Source: Omphiscola glabra
Taxonomy: Eukaryota > Mollusca > Gastropoda > Lymnaeidae
Reading direction: 5' to 3'
Assembly: GCA_964017045.1 (NCBI GenBank)
Contig: OZ024807.1
Coordinates: 18,521,813 to 18,585,812 of the forward strand
DNA length: 64,000 nt
The position numbers and the translations under genes are program-made. This document shows positions 23,451 to 35,739 of this stretch, in pieces (position 1 is the stretch's first letter; every line of letters starts with the position of its first letter). The notes under the pieces are model-generated. The model searched no databases. It worked only from the letters and a program-made list of their open reading frames with translations, and was not told the DNA's origin.

Positions 23451-24339
23451 TATGTTAACAGAAGAACAGACAGATTTAAACATTAAAATTTGAAAGGTTG
23501 TTTTCTTTTTTTTTTTAAATAATTCAATGCAAATATTTAATATCCGTAATAAATTAAAGAAACTAACTACTAAAAGAAAGGAAAAACAAAATATGCCGGA
23601 GACAGGGCACTCTATTTAAAGCAAAATTATCAAAAGTAAAAACAATACAACAAAAAATAAACACACCTTATAATCACACTAGTTGGAACAAAGGAAATCG
23701 AAACGTGTACCCTAATAATGAAACTACACATAAAAACAAAGTTGTTCGCATACTTTCTTTATAAAATATAATATCAAGCAGTAGGGGATGTGTCCGACAA
23801 AATAACAGAATATGCCTAGAAGTAACTCACATTCAGAATCCCCATTAGTGCATTATTTTTAATACCCTGAATAATATTAGTAGTCGTACGACCCGCCCGA
23901 TGTTAAACCGCATATTTATTTTTACCACATATTTCATTTTTAAACTAAAAAAGAATATATTACACACCTAACGCGCTTGCAATATTTTTTTAAAAATCTA
24001 TTTTTAGCCCAATTTTCATGGATTTTATTGTATGATATCAGTGACTTCATATTTCCTTCTTGTCCCCGTTGAAAACAAAAAAAAATATTTTTGGGGTTGT
24101 TTTTTTTTAAATTTTTGTTTTAATTGGTTGGGGTGGGGATGCTGAGAATTTAAAATCTGGCATTGATATTAGCATCTAGTCTAAGTGCAGAGTTTCAGCT
24201 TGATAGTCCAATGGAAAGTTGGCCAGCTAGCCGTACAAAAATTATGCCTAAAATATACAAAAGTGAAGTAATATGAGGGATTTAAGAAAACATGACAGAA
24301 AATCTTTTTAAATCAAGAGACTTAAGATAGCTCCGGAAA

Positions 24340-24535
24340 TACACGGACCAACAATGTATGAATGGTAATGATATAATCAGGATCCCACGGACCAACAATG
24401 TATGAATGGCATTAGTTTAGTCAGGATCCCATGGACCAAAAATGTATGAATGTTCTGGTTTAGTCAGGATCACGGACCAACAATGTATGAATGGTAATGG
24501 TTTAATCAGAATCCCACGCCAGTAACGCAAATAAA
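24340..24535 (+). repeat. About 57-bp tandem repeat
   Basis: Four units of ACGGACCAACAATGTATGAA plus TGGTAATGRTTTAATCAGGATCCC. The array is present only in the left copy. Confidence 0.7.
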
Positions 24536-25334
24536 AAAGGACACTTAAAAAGATTGCAAAATGACAGAGTGAAGAGGTTGAAGTGTCAAAAAACACCAGA
24601 TGAGAAATGCTGAGAGACAGACCTTGGCTTAGATTAAGAGATTATGTGGAAACAATAGGATCTACACAAACATCAAGTCCAAGAACAGGAAGAATAAAAT
24701 CATCAGTTAATTCTGAGTTTGAGGATTGGCGAGGCAGGCAAAAATCCAACATTTTCTCTAGCGCCACAGGGATGATTGGATGTCGAAATTGATAAAATGA
24801 GCAATATTTATTTTTTACAATTGTTGGACATGATAGAAGTTTTTTTGGGGATATTTTTAACCACGAAATTTGTTTAATTACCACTTTCAGAACCAAGCAA
24901 TTATTTTATTTTTAAAAAAAAAGCCAAATATCGTTTACTGAGTATTCGCACTTATTCATGTTACAAACATTTTTGCTGCCCAGCTGAAGTTGCTCAGTGG
25001 AAAATTGTACATTTGGTTTTCTTTATCCGCACCAAATTGAGATAAACAATGTTTCCCCTGCTTTAGTGTTTTGGGCAGACATCAGACATGCTTTGGCTAT
25101 TTATACATTTATATAAATATATATATTATAATTATTTAAAATGACTTTAAAAGTAAATCATCTGTACTTTTAGTTTGTATAGTTAAAATAAGTATGTTTG
25201 AGAACCACTTATGTACATTTCCATCTGTTGCATCACATTAAGTACATATTATAAATACCCAGCGTTGAGTACGTGGCCAATAGTCCAAGTGCTACACTTC
25301 TTAACTAAGCGAACTGTCTGCATGCTTATAGGAG

Positions 25335-25638
25335 GTGAGCAATGTATTCTATGCAAAATATTATATGCAAAGTATTCTATGTAAAGTATTACATGCAAAG
25401 TATTCTATGCAAATTATTTTGTGCAAAGTATTATATGCAAAGTATTATATGCAAATTATTTTATGCAAATTAGTATATGCAAAGTATTATATGCAAAATA
25501 TTATATACAAAGTATTTAATGCAATGCATTCTGTGCAAAGTATTCTATGAAAAGCACTCTCTGTAAAGTATTATATGAAAAGTATTCTATGCAAAGTATT
25601 ATATGCTAAGTATTCAATGAAAGTATTATATGCAAAGT
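25335..25638 (+). repeat. 15-bp tandem repeat, left copy part 1
   Basis: About 20 units of TATTCTATGCAAAG(T) with variants. Continues at 26231-26310 after a transposon insertion. Confidence 0.85.
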
Positions 25639-25640
25639 AC

Positions 25641-26230
25641 ACCTATACCTCGCTATATGGCCTCTCTTTATACGGCATTTCGCTATTACGGCCTTTTTAA
25701 ATGATGGCACTTTTTCGGTTTACGGCCCACGATGTTTCATTATACGGCCAATAGATACACTCCCTTTAGTTTCAGCTTCTCCCCTTAGGCGGCTCTGCTT
25801 TAGTAGTCTGCCTTATTTCCTGTGCTATCCAACCTTATTTCCTGTGCTATCCCACCTTATTCATATCCTGTGACTCAGTAAGTTGACGTGTTTGTTCCTG
25901 TTTCTTTTGTGTTGGGTTTTGTTTCTGTTTTGTTTGTTTGGATTAATTGGTGAATTGTAAGCAAGGCGAAGCAGACAACTTTGCACCAATATTTTCAACT
26001 TGGTCAATCAAAAACAGCAGAAAATGAGGATGGCAGATGATTTTTCGTATTAATGTTCATCAGATTATAAAGTTTCTAAACATTTTATTTTATGTATAAA
26101 TATGTGCATATGATTTCTTTTTTTTAAAATGTATATGTTTAATTTTTAATTTCTTATTACTATTACAATGTTTTGTACTTTTATTTTTATAGGAAATAAA
26201 AAGAATAAAATGATTTATGAGGTATGGGTA
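25641..26230. mobile_element. pogo/Tigger-like non-autonomous element
   Basis: A 590-bp insertion in the 15-bp array, flanked by TA on both sides (25639-25640 and 26231-26232). Left end CACCTATACCTCGCTATATG; right end ...GAGGTATGGGTA, 10 of 12 bases inverted-complementary. The ATACCTCG terminus and repeated TATACGGC/TTACGGCC boxes resemble Tigger ends (which start CAGGCATACCTCG). No transposase frame. Confidence 0.7.
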
Positions 26231-26310
26231 TATTCTATGCAAAGTATTCTATGCAAAGTATTCTATGCAAAGTATTCTATGCAAAGTATTCTATGCAAAG
26301 TATATCAAAG
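26231..26310 (+). repeat. 15-bp tandem repeat, left copy part 2
   Basis: Five clean units of TATTCTATGCAAAG right of the inserted element. Confidence 0.85.
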
Positions 26311-26311
26311 T

Positions 26312-28062
26312 GACCGAGGCCTTTAACAGACATTTTGATAAGGTGAATCTTAAACTGAGAGACACCAATATAAGCCAAAAACTCAGGCTACTCGCGAAGC
26401 GTGGAGAATACCACCAACATTGAAGACCACATGCTGGAGTGTTTAACTCACTCTTTACTCTGGTAGAACTACAGAAACCGATCAATAAGTGAAAGACCAC
26501 CAAGGCACCAGCAAAAAATAAAATCTGTAGTTAAATGATTACAACATTAGTGGCATTATAACGTGTACAAAACTACATAGGATAACAGATCACGTTCCTT
26601 GGAATCCTTTCCCAGAGCTATTCGAAACGCAACAATCATTCATATTCACAAAGAGGGATAACAAATTGTCCCCCCCCCCCCCAAGTAGCTACTCACCTAT
26701 TTTCTAATATTTATTTTAGGGAAGGTATCTGAAAGAATGATAAGTTAGAGACTTTATTGCTAACACGAAAACACGGACTGTCTAACTTAAAATAAGACGA
26801 TGTTTCGAAAGGGATAGGCAGCCTAAGGACCAGTTGTTTCATCTTCTACATTCCATAACCGATGGTCTTCAGAAAACGCCTATAACATGGCAGTTCATTT
26901 TTTACCTACACAAGGCATAGGAATATGTTCGAAGGATATTGTTAAAGCTTGAGGCGTATCTGCGAATATGTACATGTTGATGGTAGGTTTTTATTACAAA
27001 CCAAATGATCAACACAAAAGTTGTCAGGACAACTTCTGAAAAAAGAAATTTGGAACATGGACTAAAACAAAGGTCATTCCTTGTTTGCGCACACTGTCTT
27101 GCCGATTTGAATAGTTTGCCCAATTTGCTAAAAAATAATGCGGCCATGCATGGGGTCACTTTAGTCATATGGAGTAACGATCAAATCGCAAACCGACTGC
27201 AAATTCTACTCGACTTTGGCTATCAGCAGGAACATACAATGGTGGCAAATGGAAATTAAATCCAAGAAGTTGATTTTTTGTATTAGGAGGTATGTAGCAC
27301 TCACTTGTTTGGCGTCATTTTGGATGACGCGAGCAGTTTCGAGAAACTCGGAATGACATGGTGGAATGGGTACCGAGTTACGTATACGTGAAGGGCTATG
27401 ACCAAGCAGAGAAACTGGCAAAAAACCGGGGCCGCCAGTCTCATCCTGAAAACACCGTCACTTATATCTTTGTCTAAAACGGGCTTACCTGAAATCGTGT
27501 CACTTATATCGGTTGCGAAAAATGGCTGGCAGAAAGATCTCTCTAGATCTAATAGGTACGGACAATGGGCAGACAGCACAAAGGCTATAAGTGCATAGGC
27601 TAATATGCGACTTTCTAGCAGACACCTTTGTTGATGGAATTTAGGACTTCAACACCAGTGCATGATGCCCCATATGAGAACCGAGCACTGCCCTAATGAA
27701 ACATAATTTATCAGAATAGTTAATAAATGGGATCCGACTTATTGGCATTTTATGCTCGCCCAGGAGACAGCAGTTGATATTTTACATTATATCCTGTACT
27801 GGATGTCGCAGGATAGGCCTGAGTGGCAGGATATTCCTAAAACACGACACTGTTATATGTCACACCCCAGCAGATGGAGATGGTTGCCAGTGTACTAGCC
27901 GGGCTTTTCAGAGTAAACCTAAGGTCTTATCCAGAATTTGTATATTAGTACACGATGCTTATATATCGACAGTGCTCAATCAGAGCTCTTCGGCTGTCTC
28001 AGGTGCTTTTCAAAAAATTCACAACCGGTATTTAGCCGCATGTAATCCATCTGGATAATTTA
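26312..28062 (+). mobile_element. Decayed LINE with reverse transcriptase and RNase H remnants, left copy
   Basis: Starts AFNRHFDKVNLKLRD and runs through reverse-transcriptase pieces (KVSERMI, ITDGLQ). An RNase H-like part follows (ILDD...EKLG...W-x-x-G-Y-V...YVKGYDQAEKLAK) and then the C-terminal EHCPNET and CTGCRRIGLSG region. Many frameshifts and stops. The partner at 52.5 kb is better preserved. Confidence 0.6.
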
Positions 28063-28281
28063 AGATTTTGGCCTTTTAAAAATGAGTGATCATCTTCAGA
28101 TGGTTGCATTTTAGTGCCATAACACAATCATGTAAAATAATTAAGCTCAGATTAGAAAAGCGATGTTATTTTCAATCATTTAACAAATAAATTTAAAAGT
28201 CTCGAAAAGTGGTTCCTTATTGATAAAACTATTATGTTTTCTCTTACTATATTTATCATGCGTTTTGAGTTGCTATGTATT

Positions 28282-28475
28282 TTAAACTGAATCCCTTGCT
28301 TGTGGCCTGGTGCTCCATCTCCACGAAAGACACAGCAAAAGAATCACCAACACCCCTGGCGGACACGAATTGTTAACATTGCTGACTATATATGGAAAAC
28401 CAAATATTGTATCATCAACATTGTGTTCCTTTGGGTTATCCAGGTTCGTGGAGAGAGACAAGGAAGCCATCTCAA
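28282..28475 (-). other. Minus-strand open frame conserved in both duplication copies
   Basis: 62 codons here and 63 at 54534-54725, with an in-frame 3-nt difference. Most substitutions change the amino acid, so coding is doubtful. The plus strand holds a TATAAATA next to ATGGCGG, which could be promoter-like. Confidence 0.2.
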
Positions 28476-29399
28476 ACTCAAAAAAACTGAATGATATTCC
28501 TTGGTTCGTGATTTCCTTCGAGTTAAAATGTTAATTGTTTCAGGGAATTAACAAAATATGTAAATATTTTAATTATTAGTCAAGCAATCAAATGTACAGC
28601 AAAACCAAAAAGACACAAATATCGTGTATAAATCGCTTTAGTCAGTCTTTAAATGTTATTAAAAAAATAACTATTATGTTGCTAGTACTATCTAGAACAC
28701 TTTATGATTGTGCGAAAAATACAACTAATCGTTTTACTTTTAAGTATGCATATGTTGTGTGTGTGTGCGTATGAAAATAAATAATATAGATAGTAATAAA
28801 CCAAAATAACAGTACACTAAGAAATTATTCCTGTGTACCAACAAATAAAACACATTCAATTCTACAAAAAAAACTTAATATGAATTGTGTCCTTTGAAAT
28901 GTTAACATTACAGACGTACAAAGTATGCGATTTATATCACCATTGTAGTTGTTAATGCTTTCTTAATATGTTCATTGTCTGCTTAACAAAACTCATAGTT
29001 CTATGCTAATTTAAAGTGCAAACACATTATTTAACATTTATTTTATTGTTATGTTATTTAACACAATTCAATTGTGACATTAGGCACAGCTTTTCTATAT
29101 ATAAATACGATTCACGGTATCGCTCATGATGCCACTTGGTAGATTTAGAATTTCCTAACGCATGTTCCGAGAGAAGGTCTCAGAATATTTAAAACATGCA
29201 AGAGTTGCTTTCATTTATATTGCTCCACAGTTGTTTCTAATTTCTCATTTTGGTGATGTGTACCAAGCAACACATGAGTTTCTTGCATTGATTCAATCCT
29301 GCTAAGATTTTTTTTTATTTTACGGTGTATGAGTTGAAAATTAACTCTGGAGAAACACTGCAATAATATGTGGGCTACTACGGTAAGGCTTTCACTAGC

Positions 29400-29765
29400 T
29401 TGAGAAACACAGCAAATACTGCAATAATCTACACGCAACTAGGGTTACCATGCATTTGCTTGATAGGCCCTGCAAACATTTGTAACCATCTATTGATTGG
29501 CATGCACTAGCTTGAGAACATCTGCAACATTGTGTATTTTTTCTATTGACTGGAATGCACTAACTTGAGAACATCTGCAACATTGTGTATTCTTCTATTG
29601 ACTGGAATGCACTAACCTGAGAACATGTGCAATATTGTGTAACCTTCTATTGATTGAAATGCACTAGCGTGAGACCCTCTGCAACATTGTGTAACCTTCT
29701 AGCTTGAGAACCTCTGCAACTTTGTGTAACCTTCTATTTATTGAGATACACTAGCTTGAGAAACA
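29400..29765 (-). repeat. About 57-bp tandem repeat, left copy
   Basis: Six degenerate units of CACTAGCTTGAGAACCTCTG plus CAACATTGTGTAACCTTCTATTGATTG; the homologue is at 56370-56715. Confidence 0.75.
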
Positions 29766-30228
29766 ATGCTGCAACGAACCATCTTCTTGCGCCACAGTTG
29801 AGATAAAGTATCAATATAAGCTTAAGAATTTAATTTAATTGAGATCTTAGATTCATCTTAAAACGCCATCAAGAACAGTTAAATAATTGGACACATCATT
29901 TACCAATGTACAGGTATAAGTCTTCAAAGGATAACTATTTTTAAATCGTATGTATTATTATTGTTTTCTTTTCTTTAAGCTGCACTTTGTTGTTTCTTTA
30001 AAAATGAAAATTAGCTTTGTGGATACTTTGAAACACAACTTGAGTAGTTTTCAATTTTGCTTATTTGTTTGTTTGTTCGTCTTTTTAATAAGCACATATG
30101 TGTCTCTAAATACAACAGAGATTGCAATGATCACTTTTATATCTGAATCGATCATTATTTTTAAAAAGAATGTAACCAATTTACTGTTCAGCTGTTTACT
30201 CAATAAAGAATATACTTGTGCCACAAAA

Positions 30229-32000
30229 ATGAACTGTCCAATGGTCATTTGCCTAATGCTAACCTTGTCCTACATCTCAAAGATAGAAGTACAAGTAAGA
30301 ATTTTTAAATTCGACTTTTCTGAGACACATTATTTTAACATTCATTTGTTGTAAACTTCAATTAAAATAATAATTTTTATTTAATTGTTATTGTATAAAT
30401 TTCTGCATGTCTTAAGATTGAAATGTGTATTATAACAATATCATTTAGTAGTACATTAGTTCTTTATAACTGATGTAAAGATACACATATACAATAAAGA
30501 TCAATATAAATTTTTGGCCTAAAGTTCAATGTAAGATTTGAAGAAATGGTCGGAGACGCACATTTGTGTATATATTTAATTTTAAACATCTTCATTGTAG
30601 TAAAATAATTTATGTGTTAATCAAGTTCATTTTGATGATCCCGCCTGATAGTGCGCTTTTCAGCTAATTACGGTCAACCTCTGCATTTTAGGGTTGTGCA
30701 TCCACTGGAGAGGATTGTTCCTCTACTAACAAATGTTGTAATAGTGCCCAAACCTGCTTGTATTATCGAGCTAACAACGGCGACATTCAGAGATTCTGTA
30801 AGGTAGTCAAACATTACACTGGTACCCTGGGGGAATTACAAAAGGGTAAGTAATATGGCTGTATAATAAGAATTATGATTTTTTTTTTAAAATCCGTATC
30901 TTATAAAAAACGTTGATCAAAAACAAATCCTGTATGATTTAAACTCATCCACCCTACCCCTACAGCAACGAGGCCATAACAGTCAGTTCCGACTCATTCC
31001 TGCCAAAGACAATCAGGGACTGTAACAATTTCCAAAAAAATCGGCTGAGCGACAACACTTGACACATTTGTTTCTATTGCCCTCTAACGTCACAACCCCC
31101 CGTTTCTAATATAAAAGTTGAGTAGTCCTTACAATCAGTGAATTTCCCTGTTCTAAAACATGATCAGTTACATCGTGAAACCCTCTACAAACATAGGAGC
31201 CAAAATAATAATTACAGTGATCGTAGGCCCTCGAAAAATAGAGCGAGAAGAAGTCATTAAAGATAGTATTTGCTGATTTGCAAGATACCAGTATCACCTA
31301 CGAAATATTATATTTTCGTGTGCTACTCAATCTTTCCCAATTTACCAATTCAGGTGTTAATCAAATTCAAAATCTTTAAATAATCATGATCTTTGTTTCT
31401 TGTAGTTTTAATTCAGTAGACCTGTTTTAATTCCTAACAGAGATAGATTAATTATGTTACTTTCGTTTTCATTGATAGGAAATACACAATTTTAAATATG
31501 CAAAATAAATAACCTTTTAAGAGAAAAATATATTACTTGATCTCAGTTAATGTTTGTATGGTTGAGATTGCCCTTAAGGCATGTGATTACGATACTGAGA
31601 AAACAATGTTGCCCCCTCCCCCCAACAACACAAAATCAAAAAAATCTACAAACTCAATATATGTATTAAGTTGGTATATATTTGATGTAAATTTGTAAAG
31701 AGAAAAGAGGAAAACAAATTAATAACTTAATCTAATCCAATGTATTACTACTCTTTCATTCATTACCAGAAAAGTCCTACATTACATTGCCATTTTTAAT
31801 ATTTATTTTATTTATTTATTCATTTTCATTATTTGACAGGCGCAACTTGCACAGATAGTCGACAGTGCGCTCAAAAGTGTTGCCGTAGGTTCCAACCAGG
31901 AAAATTCCTCCCATTTTGGGAGTGTGGACCTGCACAGTTTGACCATCAACCACATTTAATTTACCGTTGCGAAGCCACTGAACCATATCAAACTTATTAA
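30229..32000 (+). CDS. Secreted double cystine-knot-like peptide, copy 1 (intact)
   Basis: Three exons: 30229-30294 (signal peptide MNCPMVICLMLTLSYIS..., ends CAA|GTAAGA, phase 0), 30692-30845 (ends AAGG|GTAAGT, phase 1) and 31840-32000 (TAA stop). Total 126 residues. Exon 2 carries C-x6-C-x5-CC-x5-C-x13-C. Exon 3 carries C-x5-C-x3-CC-x13-C-x15-C. Both fit the C-C-CC-C-C order of inhibitor cystine knots, so the mature protein would hold two knots in tandem. The ATG at 30229 is chosen because the signal peptide starts there; the open frame upstream is AT-rich 5' sequence. A polyadenylation signal AATAAA is at 32067-32072. It lies in the left copy of a segmental duplication. Function is not known; secretion and disulfide pairing are inferred. 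Confidence 0.7.
30945..31110 (+). mobile_element. LINE 3' fragment in intron 2 of knot gene copy 1
   Basis: Reads a degraded Q-F-R-L-I-P-A-K-D-N-Q-G-L segment, homologous to the longer LINE end at 58140-58560. Confidence 0.5.
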
Positions 32001-32066
32001 ACAAACACCTTGTAAAACAATTTTCGCGACAGTTCAATGAAACAATGTTGACGGCTGTATGTTAGC

Positions 32067-32072
32067 AATAAA
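32067..32072 (+). promoter_or_regulatory. Polyadenylation signal of knot peptide gene copy 1
   Basis: AATAAA 67 bases after the stop at 32000. The homologous site in copy 2 is near 59547, in a similar AAATAAA context. Confidence 0.5.
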
Positions 32073-32529
32073 AATTGTTTTTCAAAAATATTTGTATTAA
32101 CTATTTTTGTTCATTCAGTAAAATGGTAATTTTTATCCAAATACAATTTAACAACCCTTAAAATCCATTTTTGTCATTTATAAATTAACTATAAAATGTA
32201 ATATTGATCAATTTGTGGGGGGAAACTGAAAATTACACAAACTATGTATACAAATAACACACTTTATAAGAATCCCAATGAGTTCTGCCCCCTACCCCGA
32301 AAACTCAGTGGGCGCATTTTTAATTTTTACAAAATATAAAATCTGTTAATTTAACTTTGAATATCCTGAAAATTCATTTCAGTGTTACAATTGCAAAAAG
32401 ACGTTTTTTTTTGTTTTTTTTTTAAATAAATATAATTGATTAAACCAATTTAAGAGCGTATACGACCCAGAAAGCTCACTCGTTGAGATACTGAAAATGA
32501 TTTTGTTTTTTAACTAACTTATAGAGATG

Positions 32530-32970
32530 TCCACTCGTGAGGTATTTACTCGGTTATCTCGGCCTCTGAACGCCACTGGGTGAGTTAAAAAGATAACCTA
32601 ATGACGGCCATCCCAGCAAAAAATTATCTTACCCCACAGAAGCCAGGCCGATTAATTAGAGCCAAACAGTCACTTAACACTGACTTAACATCTGACAACC
32701 CCATGAGAAATTAAACCCGAAACAATAACAAATGCTTCACTGTGCCTCGGAGTAACACAGTGCAACATAAGCAGTCATTCTTTCCACGCACCATAATCGC
32801 TTGGAACCACCTGGACAATACCGCCATGAACTCGACAACGATCGAAAGCTTCAAGGCCGCCCTGGCATCTGCTAGGAGCCGTTAGATTGGCAACATCGCT
32901 TCCCCAACCGTTGCCAGTTTATGGATGCAGCAACGTACCGAACCAGAACCAGAACCAGAAACTTTGCTCG
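32530..32970 (+). mobile_element. L2/CR1-like LINE 3' end with microsatellite tail
   Basis: The last frame reads AIPAKNYLTPQKPGRLIRAK and later KQSFFPRTIIAWNHLDN, then TIESFKAALASA and a TAG (32883-32885). This is the conserved end of L2/CR1 reverse-transcriptase ORFs (S-F-F-P-R-T-I-x-x-W-N-x-L). A GAACCA microsatellite follows at about 32940, typical of these LINE tails. 5'-truncated. Confidence 0.8.
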
Positions 32971-33775
32971 GAGTAGTAGTTAGGATATATATATATAAAA
33001 ATACACACATCTCAAAAGTTGTCATCGTAGACATAACTTTTGGGCACTGACTAAACATTAATCAAATTTAGCAATATAGATTTTAATTTATTTCCATAAA
33101 AAATGGACAGACTGATAATAAATCTTGTGAACAATGAATTTGGAAACAACCCCAATTCCGTTAATATTCAAGTTTGACGTAAAGACCAAAGTTATGTTGT
33201 ATAATTTTTATTAAATATATTTTTTTCAAAATACTTTATGAGTAAATTGGTGTTTTTAAAACATATTTATAAAGTGTTCCCTGCATGTAACATTAGACTA
33301 TAATTCACATTTTGCGTTTATTAATTTTTAATTTTCAATGTTTTAACAATTTTAAAAAAAAAGGGGGGGGGGGGATTAACACCTGTTCGTACAAGTGTAT
33401 TTTAATATTTTCATTGAGAGTACTTGGTATCAAATTTTGTTACCTGATTTCTTGATGTGCCTTACATGTTTGGATTATCAAATATGTCAAATGAAACACT
33501 ACTTTATTGATTCTAGATATTGCACTAATATTACCGGGTGAAGAGATTTATTTTGCTCATTTTTAAGTTGTTTTAATATTGATAATTTAAAATAAAACAC
33601 ACACAAATATATTTTTTTTCAAACACATTTTCTTACATGGGGTGAATTTATTTCGTATCTTCGGCATTTTCCGAATTAACACGAAAATGCTTGAAAAAAG
33701 AACTTAAGTAAATAGCAAATGATGTTAAATTTTTGAACGAAAACTACTCGCTTCCACTAGCAACATTTTCAACAG
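32971..33775. other. Gene-free stretch
   Basis: AT-rich, with an A/G tract (A10 then G12) at 33352-33374. Nothing recognised. Confidence 0.4.
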
Positions 33776-34278
33776 GGAGTCCCGTAAGTGATCTCAGAAA
33801 AGTGCTACAATTGCCGCTACAAAGTCTTAGAAGAAGATTCTTGGAAGTGATGTCAAGCGAAAGATCTGATAAACACGTACGTGATCTGAGGAAGGTGCCG
33901 TATTCACCGCTAGAAACACTTAGAAGAAGATTCTTGGAAGTGATGTCAAGCGAAAGATCTGATAAACACGTACGTGATCTGAGGAAGGTGCCGTATTCAC
34001 AGCTAGAAACACTTAGAAGAAGATTCTTGGAAGTGATGTCAAGCGAAAGATCTGATAAACACGTACGTGATCTGAGGAAGGTGCCGTATTCACCGCTAGA
34101 AACACTTAGAAGAAGATTCTTGGAAGTGATGTCAAGCGAAAGGTCTGATAAACACGTACGTGATCTGAGGAAGGTGCCGTATTCACCGCTAGAAACACTT
34201 AGAAGAAGATTTTTTGAAAGTGAATTTAAGCGTTACACCCGTTCACCGTTGTTTCAGGCTATAGTTGGGTTTTTGTAG
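33776..34278 (+). CDS. Tandem-repeat exon, 31-residue (93-bp) units
   Basis: After a possible acceptor (TTTTCAACAG) a frame runs to TAG at 34276-34278. It has a divergent first unit, four near-identical 31-residue units (DLRKVPYSPLETLRRRFLEV plus MSSERSDKHVR) and a divergent end. The translation is very basic. The first unit differs from the others at three neighbouring codons (CTC/CTG, AGA/AGG, AAA/AAG) only by silent changes. These changes are also silent in the open minus-strand frame, so strand is not proven. No in-frame ATG precedes the repeats, so if real this is a 3' exon. Family not recognised. Confidence 0.4.
33790..34212 (+). repeat. 93-bp minisatellite
   Basis: About 4.5 units, mostly over 97% identical by eye between the central copies (CCG/CAG and AGA/AGG variants). 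The unit length is divisible by three and open on both strands. Confidence 0.8.
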
Positions 34279-34559
34279 CAGTCACCGTTTGGACAACGGT
34301 TGACAGAGTCTAATATGAAAGACAATATTATGAATTTTGTAACATATTTGCTCATAGGATTACAATGATTTTAAAGAATTATTTATAATAATTTGTATTT
34401 TCCAACAAAAGTTACACACCTTAAATTGATCGACGGAGGATTAGATGTAACATTTTCCCATATAAAATCCTTATTTTAAATTATTATTTTGATTTCATAA
34501 ATTGCATTAATTTTTAAACTAACCTAAAAAATATTCTTAGCTTATTAAGAAAAGAAGCT

Positions 34560-34734
34560 TTGGCCAGTGATAACCTTCTTCTGTTTCGTTCCTACTTGTG
34601 AAAGCGTGGCTTTGAAATTTCTGTATCCACTTGTCAATGAAATCGACAAAGATATGTGGATGAGCTTTCAGCCACTCGAGTTTACTTTTAAACAGTGTCC
34701 TTTCTTTCTGGCTTACTTCACTATAGGTCTAAAA
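34560..34734 (-). CDS. Exon-like open stretch, minus strand, unknown
   Basis: After the acceptor ATTTTTAG the minus strand reads TYSEVSQKERTLFKSKLEWL and continues with mixed charged and aromatic residues (FVDFIDKWIQKF) to a possible donor at GAAG|GTTATC. Composition is protein-like, unlike the AT-rich surroundings, but the plus strand is also open here. No partner exon was found. Confidence 0.25.
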
Positions 34735-34884
34735 ATGAATTTGACAAATAATTTGCCTTCTTAGGTACATATATATGGCGGTTAGGAAATAGGTTTTGTA
34801 CAATTTTACGTGGATGACAATTTCTTTAAATCCAATGATATTACAGTTGTGAAAAATAGATGCTTTATTCTCATTTTACCAAAT

Positions 34885-35075
34885 AAGAAAATCAATGAGG
34901 TTAACAAAATGTAAGTACATTTACAAAAGTATACACATGGATATCAAAACCCATTCATTTTACATAAAATAGTCTTATTTTACCAATTGAGAAAATCAAT
35001 GACGTTAACAAAATGTAAGTACATTTACAAAAGTATACCAAGGAATATAAAAACCCATTCATTTTACAAAAAAAT
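34885..35075 (+). repeat. About 100-bp tandem duplication
   Basis: Two units sharing AAAATCAATGA(G/C)GTTAAC then AAAATGTAAGTACATTTACA and CCCATTCATTTTAC. Confidence 0.75.
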
Positions 35076-35084
35076 AATCAGTTT

Positions 35085-35530
35085 TGGACCGGGGGCCCTA
35101 TAGTAGTATTTTTTTTCTAATATGAGCTATTTCAATATACTTTCCGTACGCGTTCCTATACCATTCATCTGAATGCGATAAACCTTCAGTGAGTTGTGAG
35201 CAGGCCCGCATTAGGTTTCTAAAGAAGTACAACCATTTTACAATATTCCGCTTTGGGCCGGGAGCCTTAAATTCTTTTTTATTTTTATATGAGCTATGTA
35301 AATATAATGGCAAACAGAGCTATTGCATAGGTGGGTGGAAAGAAATTAAATATAAACTGTGACATTTCATTTGTATATGTGACTTAATAAATAGGTTTCT
35401 GAATTAGTACAAATATTTCACAATGCTCCTTTTGGGGCCGGGGGCCCTAATTTTTTTTTATATGTAATAAATGAGCCATATGCATATAATTTCAAACATA
35501 GCTGTTGCATTGGGGGATCAATCGATACAC
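35085..35530 (-). repeat. About 170-bp tandem repeat next to decayed Helitron
   Basis: Three units marked by GGGCCGGGGGCCCTA-like boxes at about 35088, 35255 and 35438. The sequence is the reverse complement of the array at the left edge. It abuts the Helitron 3' remnant at 35555. Confidence 0.6.
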
Positions 35531-35554
35531 GTTTGGGGACTAAATTTGGAAAAT

Positions 35555-35739
35555 ACATACATCCCACACTGACAGCTGCGCGTGGTCTGCTCTCGCTTCG
35601 AAAAACCTTCTAATTAATTCGAATACGCACAAGACCGTAAAAAAAATGTGTATATTAAAAGTACTTACAAAAGAATTATTTAAACACAAACACTTCATTT
35701 CGATGAGTTGCATTGAAACGCATGCCGGGTACTCGCTAG
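35555..35739 (+). mobile_element. Decayed Helitron 3' end
   Basis: Plus-strand sequence ends ACGCATGCCGGGTACTCGCT then AG|T, identical in its last 22 bases to the Helitron at the right edge but in the opposite orientation. The upstream 130 bp align to the same helicase C-terminus with frameshifts and stops (remnants of CSR, KPS, YA). The hairpin is partly lost. Confidence 0.7.

Larger units (their letters stand above)
19700..32430 (+). repeat. Segmental duplication, left copy
   Basis: Matches 41080-59890 in the same orientation block by block. Telomere-like repeat and piggyBac start 19.7-21.45 match 41.1-42.55. Block 21.46-23.46 matches 48.19-50.15, 23.46-25.6 matches 50.15-52.0, 26.3-28.1 matches 52.57-54.33, and 28.55-32.4 matches 55.13-59.9. 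It carries knot gene copy 1. Identity by eye is roughly 85-90% outside the arrays. Confidence 0.85.

Noticed and set aside
25335..25550. 71-residue repeat frame
   Set aside because: It is the translation of a 15-bp minisatellite, whose length keeps any frame open.
29950..30228. N-terminal extension of knot gene copy 1
   Set aside because: The frame is open but very AT-rich, and the signal peptide starts at 30229. The right copy has frameshifts in this stretch.
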